In this document: in pieces, positions 8,308 through 16,732 of the stretch | Position numbering within the stretch: the first letter of the stretch is position 1 | Layout of the letters: the number at the start of each line of letters is the position of its first letter | Source of the DNA: Polaribacter sp. | Lineage (GTDB): Bacteria > Bacteroidota > Bacteroidia > Flavobacteriales > Flavobacteriaceae | NCBI RefSeq assembly: GCF_024639685.1 | Contig: NZ_JAHEHX010000005.1 | Coordinates: forward strand, 1 to 64,000 | Direction: 5' to 3' | DNA: 64,000 nucleotides | Notes under the pieces: model-generated | The model's input: the letters and a program-made list of their open reading frames with translations, nothing else | What the model was told of the DNA's origin: nothing | The model's database searches: none | Position numbers and translations under genes: made by a program

Positions 8308-9661
8308 ATTATTAGTTTTAATATTAACAGTAGTTTATTTTAATTTAACGAGTTGTAAATCTGCTGTAAGAACTGAAAGTACATACAAAAACCTTTCAGA
8401 ACAAAAAGACAGCAGGCTTAGTTTAAAACCTAATATTGTCTATATATTATGTGATGTTATGGGCTATGGCGATATACAAGCTTTGGGGGGTAATACAAGT
8501 AAAATACCAACCCCAAATGTAGATAGTTTGATAAGTCAAGGCCTAAAATTTACAGATGCGCATTCTAGCTCTTCTGTATGTACACCCACACGTTATGGTA
8601 TTTTAAAAGGTAGGTATGCATGGCGAACCTATTTGCAAAAAGGGGTGTTACGAGCAAAAAAATCTGAACCACCGTTAATTGATAAAAATAGGTTAACAGT
8701 AGCGTCTTTTTTAAAAGACAATGGCCCACACCATGCAGGGTCTATGAAAACTATTGTTGAAAATAACAAAGTAAAAATAGAATTAGAGAGCACTACCCAA
8801 TTACTTCTGCTTTTAACAGCTAAAGCTATTGATTATATTAACGAAAATGCTGAAGCATCAAAAAAAGGAAAACCATTTTTCCTATATGTTGCACTAACAG
8901 CACCTCATACACCTATTGTGCCTACAAAAGAATGGCAAGGTAAAAGCGGTATTAACGCGTATGGCGATTTTGTGATGCAAACCGATTGGACAGTAGGGCA
9001 AATTTTGAAATCCCTAGATAAAAATAATTTAGCGGATAATACCTTGGTTGTATTTACAAGTGACAATGTTACTTCAAAAAAAGCAAACATTCCAGAATTA
9101 GAAAGTTATGGACATTACTCTTCAGCTGGATTTAGAGGTAGAAAAACCGATATTTGGGATGGTGGTCATAGAATTCCATTTATTGTACGTTGGCCAAAAG
9201 GAGGTGTTGAAGCAGGCTCAACAAATAATCAGCTTATTTGTTTAACCGATTTGCTACCTACTTGTGCCGACATATTAAAAACACCATTGTCTAAAAATAA
9301 ATTAGTAGATGCACAAAGTTTTTACCCAGCATTGCAAGGCAACATCATACCAAACAATCGTGAAGCTATAGTGCATCATTCTATTTTTGGTAATTTTGCA
9401 ATTAGAAAAGGCAAATGGAAATTAATTTTTTGTTCAGGTTCAGGAGGATGGTCCAAAGACAACAATAAAACAGCGACTAAAAAGAGACTGCCAAAAATAC
9501 AACTTTATGACATGGAATCTTACCCTAATGAGTCTAAAAACCTACAAGGTGAATACCCAGAAGTTGTAAAGGAATTAAAAATTTTATTAGAAAAATATGT
9601 TGCTGACGGAAGAAGTACACCAGGAAAAAAATTAACCAACGATGTTCCCATCGATATTTGA
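8300..9661 (+). CDS. Degenerate S1_15-like sulfatase missing part of the catalytic core
   Basis: 453 residues with a lipoprotein signal (LTSC). The formylglycine motif is intact: SSSVCTPTRYGILKG, Cys94. The N terminus reads IVYILCDVMGYGD, where the paralog at 45786 has YADDMGYGD, so one metal-binding Asp is lost. After FLKDNG the expected GKWHLG block and the following roughly 100 residues are absent and replaced by a short unrelated-looking stretch (GSMKTIVENNKVKIELE). Family features then resume at TAKAIDYIN, TAPHTPIVP, AYGDFVMQTDW, FTSDNVTSKK (normally SDNGPE) and GGHRIPFIVRWPKG. Without the active-site Lys and with altered metal ligands it is probably inactive, or a binding pseudo-enzyme. 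The reading frame is otherwise intact and overlaps the preceding gene by 8 bases. S1_15 enzymes are known as Gal/GalNAc-6-O-sulfatases. Confidence 0.8.
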   Translation: MNKLLVLILTVVYFNLTSCKSAVRTESTYKNLSEQKDSRLSLKPNIVYILCDVMGYGDIQALGGNTSKIPTPNVDSLISQGLKFTDAHSSSSVCTPTRYGILKGRYAWRTYLQKGVLRAKKSEPPLIDKNRLTVASFLKDNGPHHAGSMKTIVENNKVKIELESTTQLLLLLTAKAIDYINENAEASKKGKPFFLYVALTAPHTPIVPTKEWQGKSGINAYGDFVMQTDWTVGQILKSLDKNNLADNTLVVFTSDNVTSKKANIPELESYGHYSSAGFRGRKTDIWDGGHRIPFIVRWPKGGVEAGSTNNQLICLTDLLPTCADILKTPLSKNKLVDAQSFYPALQGNIIPNNREAIVHHSIFGNFAIRKGKWKLIFCSGSGGWSKDNNKTATKKRLPKIQLYDMESYPNESKNLQGEYPEVVKELKILLEKYVADGRSTPGKKLTNDVPIDI

Positions 9662-9691
9662 AAATTGGCAAAAATAAAAACAAATTGAAAT

Positions 9692-10984
9692 ATGAAACAC
9701 ATTTTTTTAATTATTATTTCACTATCAATTAGTCATCAATTAATTGGACAATCAAAAACAGGTTACCTAACCAGAGATGGAGCTTGGTGTTGGTTTTCCG
9801 ACCCTCGTGCAATTGCGGTAGACAACACAATATATGCTGGTTGGGTTAAATCTAACGGAACCATTGAAGCTATGCGTTTCAATACAAAATCAGGAAAAGT
9901 AAAATCTGATGATTTGTTTTTTAAACTCGAAAAAGACGACCATGATAATCCTGCTTTTACATTAACAAACTCAGGAGATATTATTGCTATGTATACAAGA
10001 CATAGTAAGAAAGACTTATATATAAATAGATTAAAAGATTACAAAAACAATAGTGAATATACTGGTGTTCAATTGATTCACCCCTTATCTAAGAAAGAAC
10101 TTGCAAAATTTCCAAGAGAACATGTAACCTATGCAAATCCTTATAGTTTAAAGAAGGAAAACAATAGAATCTATGCCTTTGGTCGATGGACAGGATATAA
10201 GCCAAATATGATGTGGTCTGATGATGGAGGTACCAACTGGTCAAAAAGTAAAGTTTTTATTACAAATTACCCTTTCGATTTTGGCAACAGACCTTACGCA
10301 AAATACTACTCAGATGGAGAATCTAAGATTCACGTTATATTTACAGATGGGCACCCAAGAAATGAACCAACAAACTCAGTATATTATGCCTATTATGAAG
10401 ATGGGGCATTTTACAAAGCAAACGGACAACAAATTTGTACCCTAGAAAACATACCGTTTGAGTCAAAAGATGCGTCGATAGTTTATACTTCAAATGAAAA
10501 AGATGGGAGAGCTTGGATAGCAGATATAGCACAAGATGAGAATGGAAAACCTGTAATATTGTATACAAAAAGTCCTACAGAACAGAATCATGAATATTGG
10601 TACGCACGGTTTACTAAACAAGGCTGGATAAGTAAAAAAATGTGTAACTCAGGAAAATGGTTTCCTCAAACACAAGTAGGAGAAATTGAAAAGGAGCCTC
10701 ATTATTTTGGAGGTTTAACGTTTGATCCAGATAATGTTAATGTTGTTTTTCTTTCTCGACAAATAAATGGTGTTTTTGAAATTGAGCGCTGGGAAACCAA
10801 AAACGATGGTGAGACTTGGAAGAAAGATGCAATAACTAAAAATTCCAAATTGGATAATGTAAGACCATACGTGCCTCGAGGACTAAACAAGACATCTTCT
10901 GAAGTAGTACTATGGATGGAAAATCAAAAGTATATCCATTATACAGATTATAAAACATCTATTAAATATTGGATTAAGAAATAG
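9692..10984 (+). CDS. Secreted BNR_4-type seven-bladed propeller protein, putative glycan lyase or hydrolase
   Basis: 430 residues with a cleavable signal (SHQLIGQS). It shows BNR/Asp-box-like features: GAWCWFSDPRAIAVD near the N terminus, DHDNPAFTLTNSGDIIAMYTRHS, MMWSDDGGTNWSKSKVF (a clear Asp box), YAKYYSDGESKIHVIFTDGHP, KDASIVYTSNEKDGRAWIAD, HEYWYARF and WETKNDGETWKKD (second Asp box). The WCWFSDPRA opening and H-containing loops are typical of the BNR_4 family, which includes proteins related to propeller-fold polysaccharide lyases such as ulvan lyases. Catalytic residues cannot be assigned with confidence. It closes the first run of closely spaced genes; the next gene is 192 bases away with its own promoter candidate. 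A non-catalytic glycan-binding role is possible. Confidence 0.65.
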   Translation: MKHIFLIIISLSISHQLIGQSKTGYLTRDGAWCWFSDPRAIAVDNTIYAGWVKSNGTIEAMRFNTKSGKVKSDDLFFKLEKDDHDNPAFTLTNSGDIIAMYTRHSKKDLYINRLKDYKNNSEYTGVQLIHPLSKKELAKFPREHVTYANPYSLKKENNRIYAFGRWTGYKPNMMWSDDGGTNWSKSKVFITNYPFDFGNRPYAKYYSDGESKIHVIFTDGHPRNEPTNSVYYAYYEDGAFYKANGQQICTLENIPFESKDASIVYTSNEKDGRAWIADIAQDENGKPVILYTKSPTEQNHEYWYARFTKQGWISKKMCNSGKWFPQTQVGEIEKEPHYFGGLTFDPDNVNVVFLSRQINGVFEIERWETKNDGETWKKDAITKNSKLDNVRPYVPRGLNKTSSEVVLWMENQKYIHYTDYKTSIKYWIKK

Positions 10985-11070
10985 TGAAATAGTATGTCAG
11001 TAAATTAAGTTTGAAATACCGTATATAATTTATTACTAGTTCTAGCCTACTTAAAAAATCTTTACTGATT

Positions 11071-11078
11071 TATGTTTG
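11071..11078 (+). promoter_or_regulatory. Candidate Bacteroidota -7 promoter element before the S1_7-like sulfatase
   Basis: TATGTTTG matches the TAnnTTTG -7 consensus of Bacteroidota primary sigma factor promoters. It lies 99 bases before the ATG at 11177, in the only sizeable gap (192 bases) of the left arm. No clear -33 TTG is seen at standard spacing, so the call is tentative. Confidence 0.35.
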
Positions 11079-11176
11079 GTTTTTATTTGCCAAATTAGGT
11101 GCTTAAAACAAGTAACAAACTAGATACCATAAGCTATAGAAATTTAAACCAATTAAAATTAAATAAAAGATAAAAA

Positions 11177-12637
11177 ATGAGAAATTTAATTCTATTAGTA
11201 ATCATAACCTTTTTCAGTACTTCTTGTTCGCAAAAAGTAACTGATACAGGAGCTTCAAAAAAAATAAAAAAGCCTAATGTTTTGTTTATTATTTCGGATG
11301 ATTTAACAGCAACAGCCATTTCAGCTTATGAAAACAAGGCTTGTAGCACGCCAAATATAGACAAGCTAGCATCAGAAGGTGTTCAGTTTACAAAAAGCTA
11401 TACACAGTACCCTGTTTGTGGCCCGTCAAGAGCATCATTTATGTCTGGTTATTACCCAAATGCAACGAAAACTTATGGTTATGTAAGTGGAAGAAAAAAC
11501 ATTGGACCAGAGAGAAAAACGTGGTCACAATTATTTAAAGACAATGGTTATTATACGGCTCGTGTAAGTAAAATTTATCATATGGGGGTTCCAAAAGATA
11601 TTGAAAGAGGTTCTAATGGTGCAGATGATGAAGCTTCATGGACAGAGCGTTTTAATAGTAAAGGTGATGAATGGAGAACAAAAGGTGAAGCCGAATTGGT
11701 TCAAAGAAACCCTGATGGGAAAATAGAACGTAGAGGAGGAAATGTAATGACTATTGTAAAAGCAGATGGCGACGATTTGGTTCATTCCGATGGGAAAACA
11801 GCTCGAAAAGCTTCAGAATTGATTAGAAAACATAAAGACGAACCTTTTTTCTTGGCTGTAGGTATGGTAAGACCTCATGTTCCTTTTGTAGCACCTAAGT
11901 CTTATTTTGGACCATATCCTTATGATGTGGTTGAATTACCAAAAAAAGTAGAAGACGATTGGGATGATATTCCTAAAAGAGGAATAAACTATGTGACAAG
12001 TAAAAATGCTAAAATGTCTATTGAACAACAAAAAAAAGCGGTAGCGGCATATTATGCTTCGGTATCGTTTATGGATGCCCAAGTGGGTAAAGTATTAAAA
12101 ACACTTAAAGAAGAAGGGTTAGAAGATAACACTATCGTTGTTTTTACATCTGACCACGGTTTTCATTTAGGCGAACACGATTTTTGGATGAAAGTTAGTT
12201 TGCACGAAGAATCTGTACGTGTGCCTATGATTATTAAAGTACCTGGAAAAAAACCTGCTGTTTGTAATTCTTTTGTAGAATTGCTCGATTTGTATCCAAC
12301 AATAGCAGAATTAGCAGGATTAAAAACTTCTGAACACATCCAAGGAAAAAGTATAGCTAATTTACTAGACAATCCAAATGAAAAGGTTAGAGACATGGCA
12401 TTTTCTGTAACTCATGGAGGAAAATCATTCTTATTAAGAGATGATAAATGGGCTTTTATACAGTATATGGAAGACGCATCAAAAGGAATAGAGTTGTTTG
12501 ATATGGAAAAAGATCCAAAACAATATACCAACCTTGCTGAAAAACCTGAATATGTAGAGGTTGTAAAGAGTTTCCAAGAAAAACTTAAAACAAAACTTAA
12601 AGAAGTAAGAACAAACGATTTAGGAAAAACTTACTAA
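11177..12637 (+). CDS. Sulfatase, S1_7-like (iduronate-2-sulfatase type), lipoprotein
   Basis: 486 residues with a lipoprotein signal (FSTSC). Key blocks are VLFIISDDLTATAISAYE (metal ligands), YPVCGPSRASFMSGYYP with Cys81 as formylglycine, SKIYHMGVPKD (Lys region), GMVRPHVPFVAP, FTSDHGFHLGEHDFWMK and ELFDMEKDPKQYTN at the C-terminal subdomain. The CGPSRASF motif and the R-P-H-x-P-F segment are typical of iduronate-2-sulfatase-like S1_7 enzymes, which act on 2-O-sulfated uronic acids and related sugars; the exact substrate is not deducible. It is a clear paralog of the sulfatase at 56200, which instead carries a T9SS tail, so two versions of the same activity seem to be sent to different places. 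A GH20 gene follows 23 bases downstream. Confidence 0.9.
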   Translation: MRNLILLVIITFFSTSCSQKVTDTGASKKIKKPNVLFIISDDLTATAISAYENKACSTPNIDKLASEGVQFTKSYTQYPVCGPSRASFMSGYYPNATKTYGYVSGRKNIGPERKTWSQLFKDNGYYTARVSKIYHMGVPKDIERGSNGADDEASWTERFNSKGDEWRTKGEAELVQRNPDGKIERRGGNVMTIVKADGDDLVHSDGKTARKASELIRKHKDEPFFLAVGMVRPHVPFVAPKSYFGPYPYDVVELPKKVEDDWDDIPKRGINYVTSKNAKMSIEQQKKAVAAYYASVSFMDAQVGKVLKTLKEEGLEDNTIVVFTSDHGFHLGEHDFWMKVSLHEESVRVPMIIKVPGKKPAVCNSFVELLDLYPTIAELAGLKTSEHIQGKSIANLLDNPNEKVRDMAFSVTHGGKSFLLRDDKWAFIQYMEDASKGIELFDMEKDPKQYTNLAEKPEYVEVVKSFQEKLKTKLKEVRTNDLGKTY

Positions 12638-12660
12638 TAATTATTTTAAAAGACCTACAA

Positions 12661-14655
12661 ATGTTTAAAAAATTAGCAATCTTTAGCTTTATATTCTATA
12701 CAATATCTAGCTTTTCTCAAAAACAAATTAAAACCATTCCGGCAGTGCAGAATTGGACTTACGCAAGTCAAAATATTGATTTTAATAATGTAACTGTAAA
12801 TTGGTCTTCTGAAATTAATGCCAAACAAAAAAACTTTTTAGAGCGCTTTAAAAGTGAACTAAAATCAATAGGTGTAAAGTATGTAGATAAAAAAAAGAGA
12901 AATACGTTAGAAATAGCTTTTGAAAAAGTTGCATTACAGTCTGGAGAAAAGCAAGACACTTATAAAATAAACATTGGTCAAACTACAAAAGTAACTTATA
13001 CATCATTCAATTCGTTAGTATATGCATCAAGAACCTTGTTGCAATTATTAGTACAAGAAGCTCATCAAAAAAGCTTGCCAAAGGGTGAAATTGTAGATTA
13101 TCCTGAATATGGTAAAAGAATGCTAATGATTGATGTAGGGCGTAAGTTTTTTACGGTTCAACAAATCAAAGATTTTATAAAAATTATGGCTTGGGTAAAA
13201 ATGAATGAATTGCATTTGCACCTTAGTGATAATGGTTGGGGAGGGTATAGCGCCTATCGTTTAGAAAGCAAATTGCATCCAGAATTAACCGCTAAAGACG
13301 GTCATTATTCGTGGGAAGAAATTCGTGATTTGCAAGGTTTTGCACATTCGTATGGCATCACTATCACACCAGAAATAGATTCACCTGGACACTCTTTAGC
13401 ATTCACAAAAATCCGACCAGATTTAAGAGCAGATTGGTTAAGCGAAAACTATTTAGATATTAAAAACAAAGATACCTATCCATTTATGGAAGGAATCTTA
13501 GCAGAAGTAATTCCTCATTTTGATGCGCCAGATCTCCATCTAGGAACAGATGAATATCGATTAAGCAGAATTAAAAACGATTCTATCAAAGAAGATATTG
13601 GTAATACTTTTAGAAAGTATATCAATCACTTTAATAAAGTGGTAAAAAAAAACGGAAAAGTAACCAGAATTTGGTCTGGATTTGAAAACATGCCTGGAGA
13701 TACTAAAATTGATAAAGATATCATTATTGATATGTGGGAAACCAGTGATGCTAAAAATAAATCAGACAGAGGATATCAATTTATAAATTCGTCTCACTAT
13801 TTCACTTATGTAGTTCCTGGTGCAAAATATTACGGTGTAAACAATAAGTTCATTTATGAAAAATGGACTCCTGAAATTTTTGGAAGAAAAGAAGGTCAAA
13901 ATTTAACTAAAGGTAGCCCTGGTTTGTTGGGTAGTAAAATGCATATTTGGAATGATTATGGACCAACAGGGTATTCAATATCTGAAATAGCGCGTATAAG
14001 TGTTCCTTCTATACTAACATTTTCTGAAAAAATGTGGGGTACAAAAGCATACAGTACTTATGATGAATTTAGTAAGAATATTCCATTATTAATTAAAGTT
14101 CCTGATACACAGGTATTAAATAGAGATTATAAGGAAAAAGAAACAATTGTTTATAAGAACAAAAATATAGACTTAACAAAAACCAAGGATCTTCCTATTA
14201 ATGTTACAAAAAGTAATATAGAATACCCTTGGAGTTTAAAGCTTACTTTGTTGAGAACCAAAGAAAGCACTGGAAAAGAGTTGTTGTTAACCTCATCTTT
14301 AGCCTCTGTTTATAGCGATTTAGAACATAAATACAAGAAAAAAAGAAGACAAAAAAAGGCAACTGTAAAAAGAGGTTTCGCGATAGTAAGAGCCAATCAA
14401 ACACCGCATGATTCTCCAATAACCTCTCATGGTCCTCAAGTGATCGTTTTTGATTATAAAGTACCTTTAAACAAAAAAGTAAAAATTAAGCTTATAGGAG
14501 AAAAAGGCAAAACATCTATGTATGTAGATGGTAAACTAATTGGGAGTGAGAAATTACAAATGCTTTGTCCATTAGAATCTTTAGGCTCTACATTACCTGA
14601 AACAGAAGCATTTCATGGTACAATAAAAAACATTTGTGTTAAGGAATTGAAATAA
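12661..14655 (+). CDS. Divergent GH20 hexosaminidase with C-terminal beta-sandwich (LamG-like) domain
   Basis: 664 residues, longer than the other GH20 proteins here, with a cleavable signal (TISSFSQ). It has a GH20b domain (about 30-155) and a catalytic barrel from GKRMLMIDVGRKFF through ELHLHLSDNGWGGY and TITPEIDSPGHSLAF. The catalytic pair is Asp297-Glu298 in HLGTDEYRLSR, where the other paralogs have GGDE. After about residue 500 there is a roughly 160-residue beta-rich domain (PWSLKLTLLRTKESTGKE, IVFDYKVPLNKKVKIKL, TSMYVDGKLIG) of laminin-G/concanavalin-like type, preceded by a very basic patch KYKKKRRQKK. The SDNGWGGY and GTDE variants suggest a different subsite specificity, such as a disaccharide-releasing (lacto-N-biosidase-like) or branched-substrate GH20. 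It ends the forward left arm just before a terminator. Confidence 0.85.
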   Translation: MFKKLAIFSFIFYTISSFSQKQIKTIPAVQNWTYASQNIDFNNVTVNWSSEINAKQKNFLERFKSELKSIGVKYVDKKKRNTLEIAFEKVALQSGEKQDTYKINIGQTTKVTYTSFNSLVYASRTLLQLLVQEAHQKSLPKGEIVDYPEYGKRMLMIDVGRKFFTVQQIKDFIKIMAWVKMNELHLHLSDNGWGGYSAYRLESKLHPELTAKDGHYSWEEIRDLQGFAHSYGITITPEIDSPGHSLAFTKIRPDLRADWLSENYLDIKNKDTYPFMEGILAEVIPHFDAPDLHLGTDEYRLSRIKNDSIKEDIGNTFRKYINHFNKVVKKNGKVTRIWSGFENMPGDTKIDKDIIIDMWETSDAKNKSDRGYQFINSSHYFTYVVPGAKYYGVNNKFIYEKWTPEIFGRKEGQNLTKGSPGLLGSKMHIWNDYGPTGYSISEIARISVPSILTFSEKMWGTKAYSTYDEFSKNIPLLIKVPDTQVLNRDYKEKETIVYKNKNIDLTKTKDLPINVTKSNIEYPWSLKLTLLRTKESTGKELLLTSSLASVYSDLEHKYKKKRRQKKATVKRGFAIVRANQTPHDSPITSHGPQVIVFDYKVPLNKKVKIKLIGEKGKTSMYVDGKLIGSEKLQMLCPLESLGSTLPETEAFHGTIKNICVKELK

Positions 14656-14689
14656 AACACATTCTTTAGAACAGAAGTTTAAACAAAAA

Positions 14690-14716
14690 AATCAGGATTA
14701 AATCCTGATTTTTTTG
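14690..14716. terminator. Bidirectional intrinsic terminator between convergent operons
   Basis: Stem ATCAGGA (14691-14697) and TCCTGAT (14703-14709) with loop TTAAA, flanked by A6 on the left and T7 on the right, so it works on both strands. It lies 35 bases after the GH20 gene and downstream of the reverse-strand fucose operon. Confidence 0.85.
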
Positions 14717-14843
14717 TTTCTTATATCTATTTTTCACAACTCACTAATAAAAGTAGTTTTGTAATGGATTATACCATCCTGCTTATTCATTATTGTATTG
14801 AGAAATAATTTAGAATTATGATTAAAAAAACCACTCATTATAG

Positions 14844-16355
14844 CTATTCTATATCTGGCTTAATCCACTCTCTTATTTGTCCTGATTCTTTCTGTTTGTT
14901 ATAGTTTACCCAATAAGGTTTTTCTGTGGCTAAAGGTAAATTTTCATTAATCATATATGGTTTTACATTTTTCCACCATTCATCATAAGCTGTTCTCATT
15001 TTAGCAACAACATCAGGATGTTCTGATATGATATTTTTGGTTTCTCCAGGGTCATTTATAATATCATATAATTCTACATTATTAACCAAGCGAAAGCGTT
15101 GATTTCGAACAGCACATTTTTTGTATTTTGAATTCTCTGGTTTCGAAGTTTCAGGAGTTCCAATCCATTTTTTTCGCAATAATTCGTTAGGAATATTGGT
15201 AGCATCTATGGGCCATCTACCAGTATGAAAAAACCGATATCTATCTTCTGTATTTGTTTTTTTACTTTTTAAATGAGCTAAAAAACTTCGTCCGTCTAAA
15301 TCTTTTAAATTCGAAATATCAACACCAGCAATTTCGGCAAGAGTTGGTAGTATATCATAATGGTTTAATAAAACATCAATCTTTTGTCCTGCTGTAAAAT
15401 GCTTTGGCCATCTGATGAAAAATGGCACTTTGGTACCTCCTTCATTAACGCTTCCTTTAAAACCTTTTAAGCCTGCATTGTATGTTTTACCATGTACTTT
15501 ATTTGCTCCTCCTGTTGTTTTACCATTATCTGACATAAAAATTAGAACGGTGTTATCGGCAATACCCCAATCATTGAGTTTTTTCAATAATATGCCCATA
15601 TTGTCATCAATATTTTCAATCATACCATAAAAACCTTGGGCACTTTTTGGATATTTTTTTTTCTTGAATTTTTCTTTATAGGAATCAGGTGCAATAAAAG
15701 GACCATGAGGTGCATTGGTTGCTAAGTATGCAAAAAAGGGTTTCTTTTTTGTTGCATTCTCTTTTACCCAAGACAGCGTTTGTGTGAAAAAAATATCGGT
15801 GCAAAATCCTTTGGTTTGTACAAATTTACCATTGTGGTTGATTATTGGGTCAATATATTTGTTATCTGGAACATCGGCACAAGATCCTACAAATGTTTGT
15901 CCAATTCCTCCTGCTCCGTGCATAAAAACTTCGTCAAAACCTCTATTAATAGGTTGGTATTCTTTTTCATCTCCCAAATGCCATTTTCCAAATAAACCAG
16001 TTATATAACCTCCCTTTTTTAAAACCTCAGGCAACGTAGTAATCCCTAAAGCCATACGCTCTCGTTCTAAAACAGTATGCGTTACACCAGTTTTAAAGGG
16101 GTGTTTTCCAGACATCATTGCTGCTCTTGTTGGAGCACAGGTTGGGCTTACTTGAAAATCTTCTAAATTAATGGATTCACTTTTTAATTTATCGATGTTT
16201 GGTGTAGCAACATCTGGACTACCATATGCAGATATATCACCATAACCTTGGTCATCAGTTACTATTAAGATGATATTAGGAGTTTTTGTTTGTTTTTTTT
16301 GGCAACTTGCTGAAAAAACAACAAACAAGACAAGGATTAGGTTTTTTAATAACAT
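14844..16355 (-). CDS. Sulfatase (S1 family), lipoprotein, last gene of the fucose operon
   Basis: 503 residues with a lipoprotein signal (VFSASC). Sulfatase blocks are IILIVTDDQGYGDISAYGS, SPTCAPTRAAMMSG with Cys73 as formylglycine, GLFGKWHLGDEKEYQP (Lys), APHGPFIAPD, IFMSDNGKTTGGANK (metal ligands) and GGTKVPFFIRWPKHF. It belongs to an arylsulfatase-A-like branch distinct from the S1_7, S1_11 and S1_15 types elsewhere in the window, and I do not assign a subfamily number. Its place as the last gene of an operon for L-fucose release and catabolism, 8 bases after the mutarotase, suggests that it removes sulfate from fucose residues so that GH29 can act. That role is inference from context. 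Confidence 0.88.
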   Translation of the reverse strand: MLLKNLILVLFVVFSASCQKKQTKTPNIILIVTDDQGYGDISAYGSPDVATPNIDKLKSESINLEDFQVSPTCAPTRAAMMSGKHPFKTGVTHTVLERERMALGITTLPEVLKKGGYITGLFGKWHLGDEKEYQPINRGFDEVFMHGAGGIGQTFVGSCADVPDNKYIDPIINHNGKFVQTKGFCTDIFFTQTLSWVKENATKKKPFFAYLATNAPHGPFIAPDSYKEKFKKKKYPKSAQGFYGMIENIDDNMGILLKKLNDWGIADNTVLIFMSDNGKTTGGANKVHGKTYNAGLKGFKGSVNEGGTKVPFFIRWPKHFTAGQKIDVLLNHYDILPTLAEIAGVDISNLKDLDGRSFLAHLKSKKTNTEDRYRFFHTGRWPIDATNIPNELLRKKWIGTPETSKPENSKYKKCAVRNQRFRLVNNVELYDIINDPGETKNIISEHPDVVAKMRTAYDEWWKNVKPYMINENLPLATEKPYWVNYNKQKESGQIREWIKPDIE

Positions 16356-16363
16356 GTTCTTTT

Positions 16364-16711
16364 TTATTTTAATTGATATATCTTATCAATCAATACCCAT
16401 TTTTCTTTTGGTTTGGCAAATGGTAAAGCCTTTTGATAATTCCACATTAATGTTTCCCATTCTTGTACTTTTGGGTTATTTGCATCTAATATGGCTTTCT
16501 TTTCAAATGAAAAACTAGTATCTACTTGTAAAATCATAAACAGCCGATTTCCTGTTAAATAAATTTCGGTAGATTTAATTCCAGAAGCTTTAAGGCTTTC
16601 TTCTATTTCTGGCCAAACTTTTTCATGTTGTTTTTTATAGGCTTTAATTACATTTTTATCTTCTTTTAAATCTAGCGTTAAGCAATGACGTTTTAAAGAA
16701 ATTTTGCTCAT
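16364..16711 (-). CDS. L-fucose/L-rhamnose mutarotase (RhaM family)
   Basis: 115 residues, about the family length (about 105-115). The N-terminal CLTLDLKEDKNVIKAYKKQH and YKKQHEKVWPEI segments, the central IYLTGNRLFMILQVD strand and the WETLMWNYQKALP end are typical of the RhaM fold, a small alpha/beta-barrel that interconverts alpha and beta anomers of 6-deoxyhexoses; the His in the first helix region is the usual catalytic residue. RhaM-type enzymes are common in non-phosphorylating L-fucose clusters, where they supply the anomer used by the dehydrogenase. Neighbours (FucP-type transporter, GH29, SDR) favour L-fucose over L-rhamnose. It is cytoplasmic, with no signal. Confidence 0.85.
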   Translation of the reverse strand: MSKISLKRHCLTLDLKEDKNVIKAYKKQHEKVWPEIEESLKASGIKSTEIYLTGNRLFMILQVDTSFSFEKKAILDANNPKVQEWETLMWNYQKALPFAKPKEKWVLIDKIYQLK

Positions 16712-16732
16712 TTTTTTATTTAAGAAATTTCT

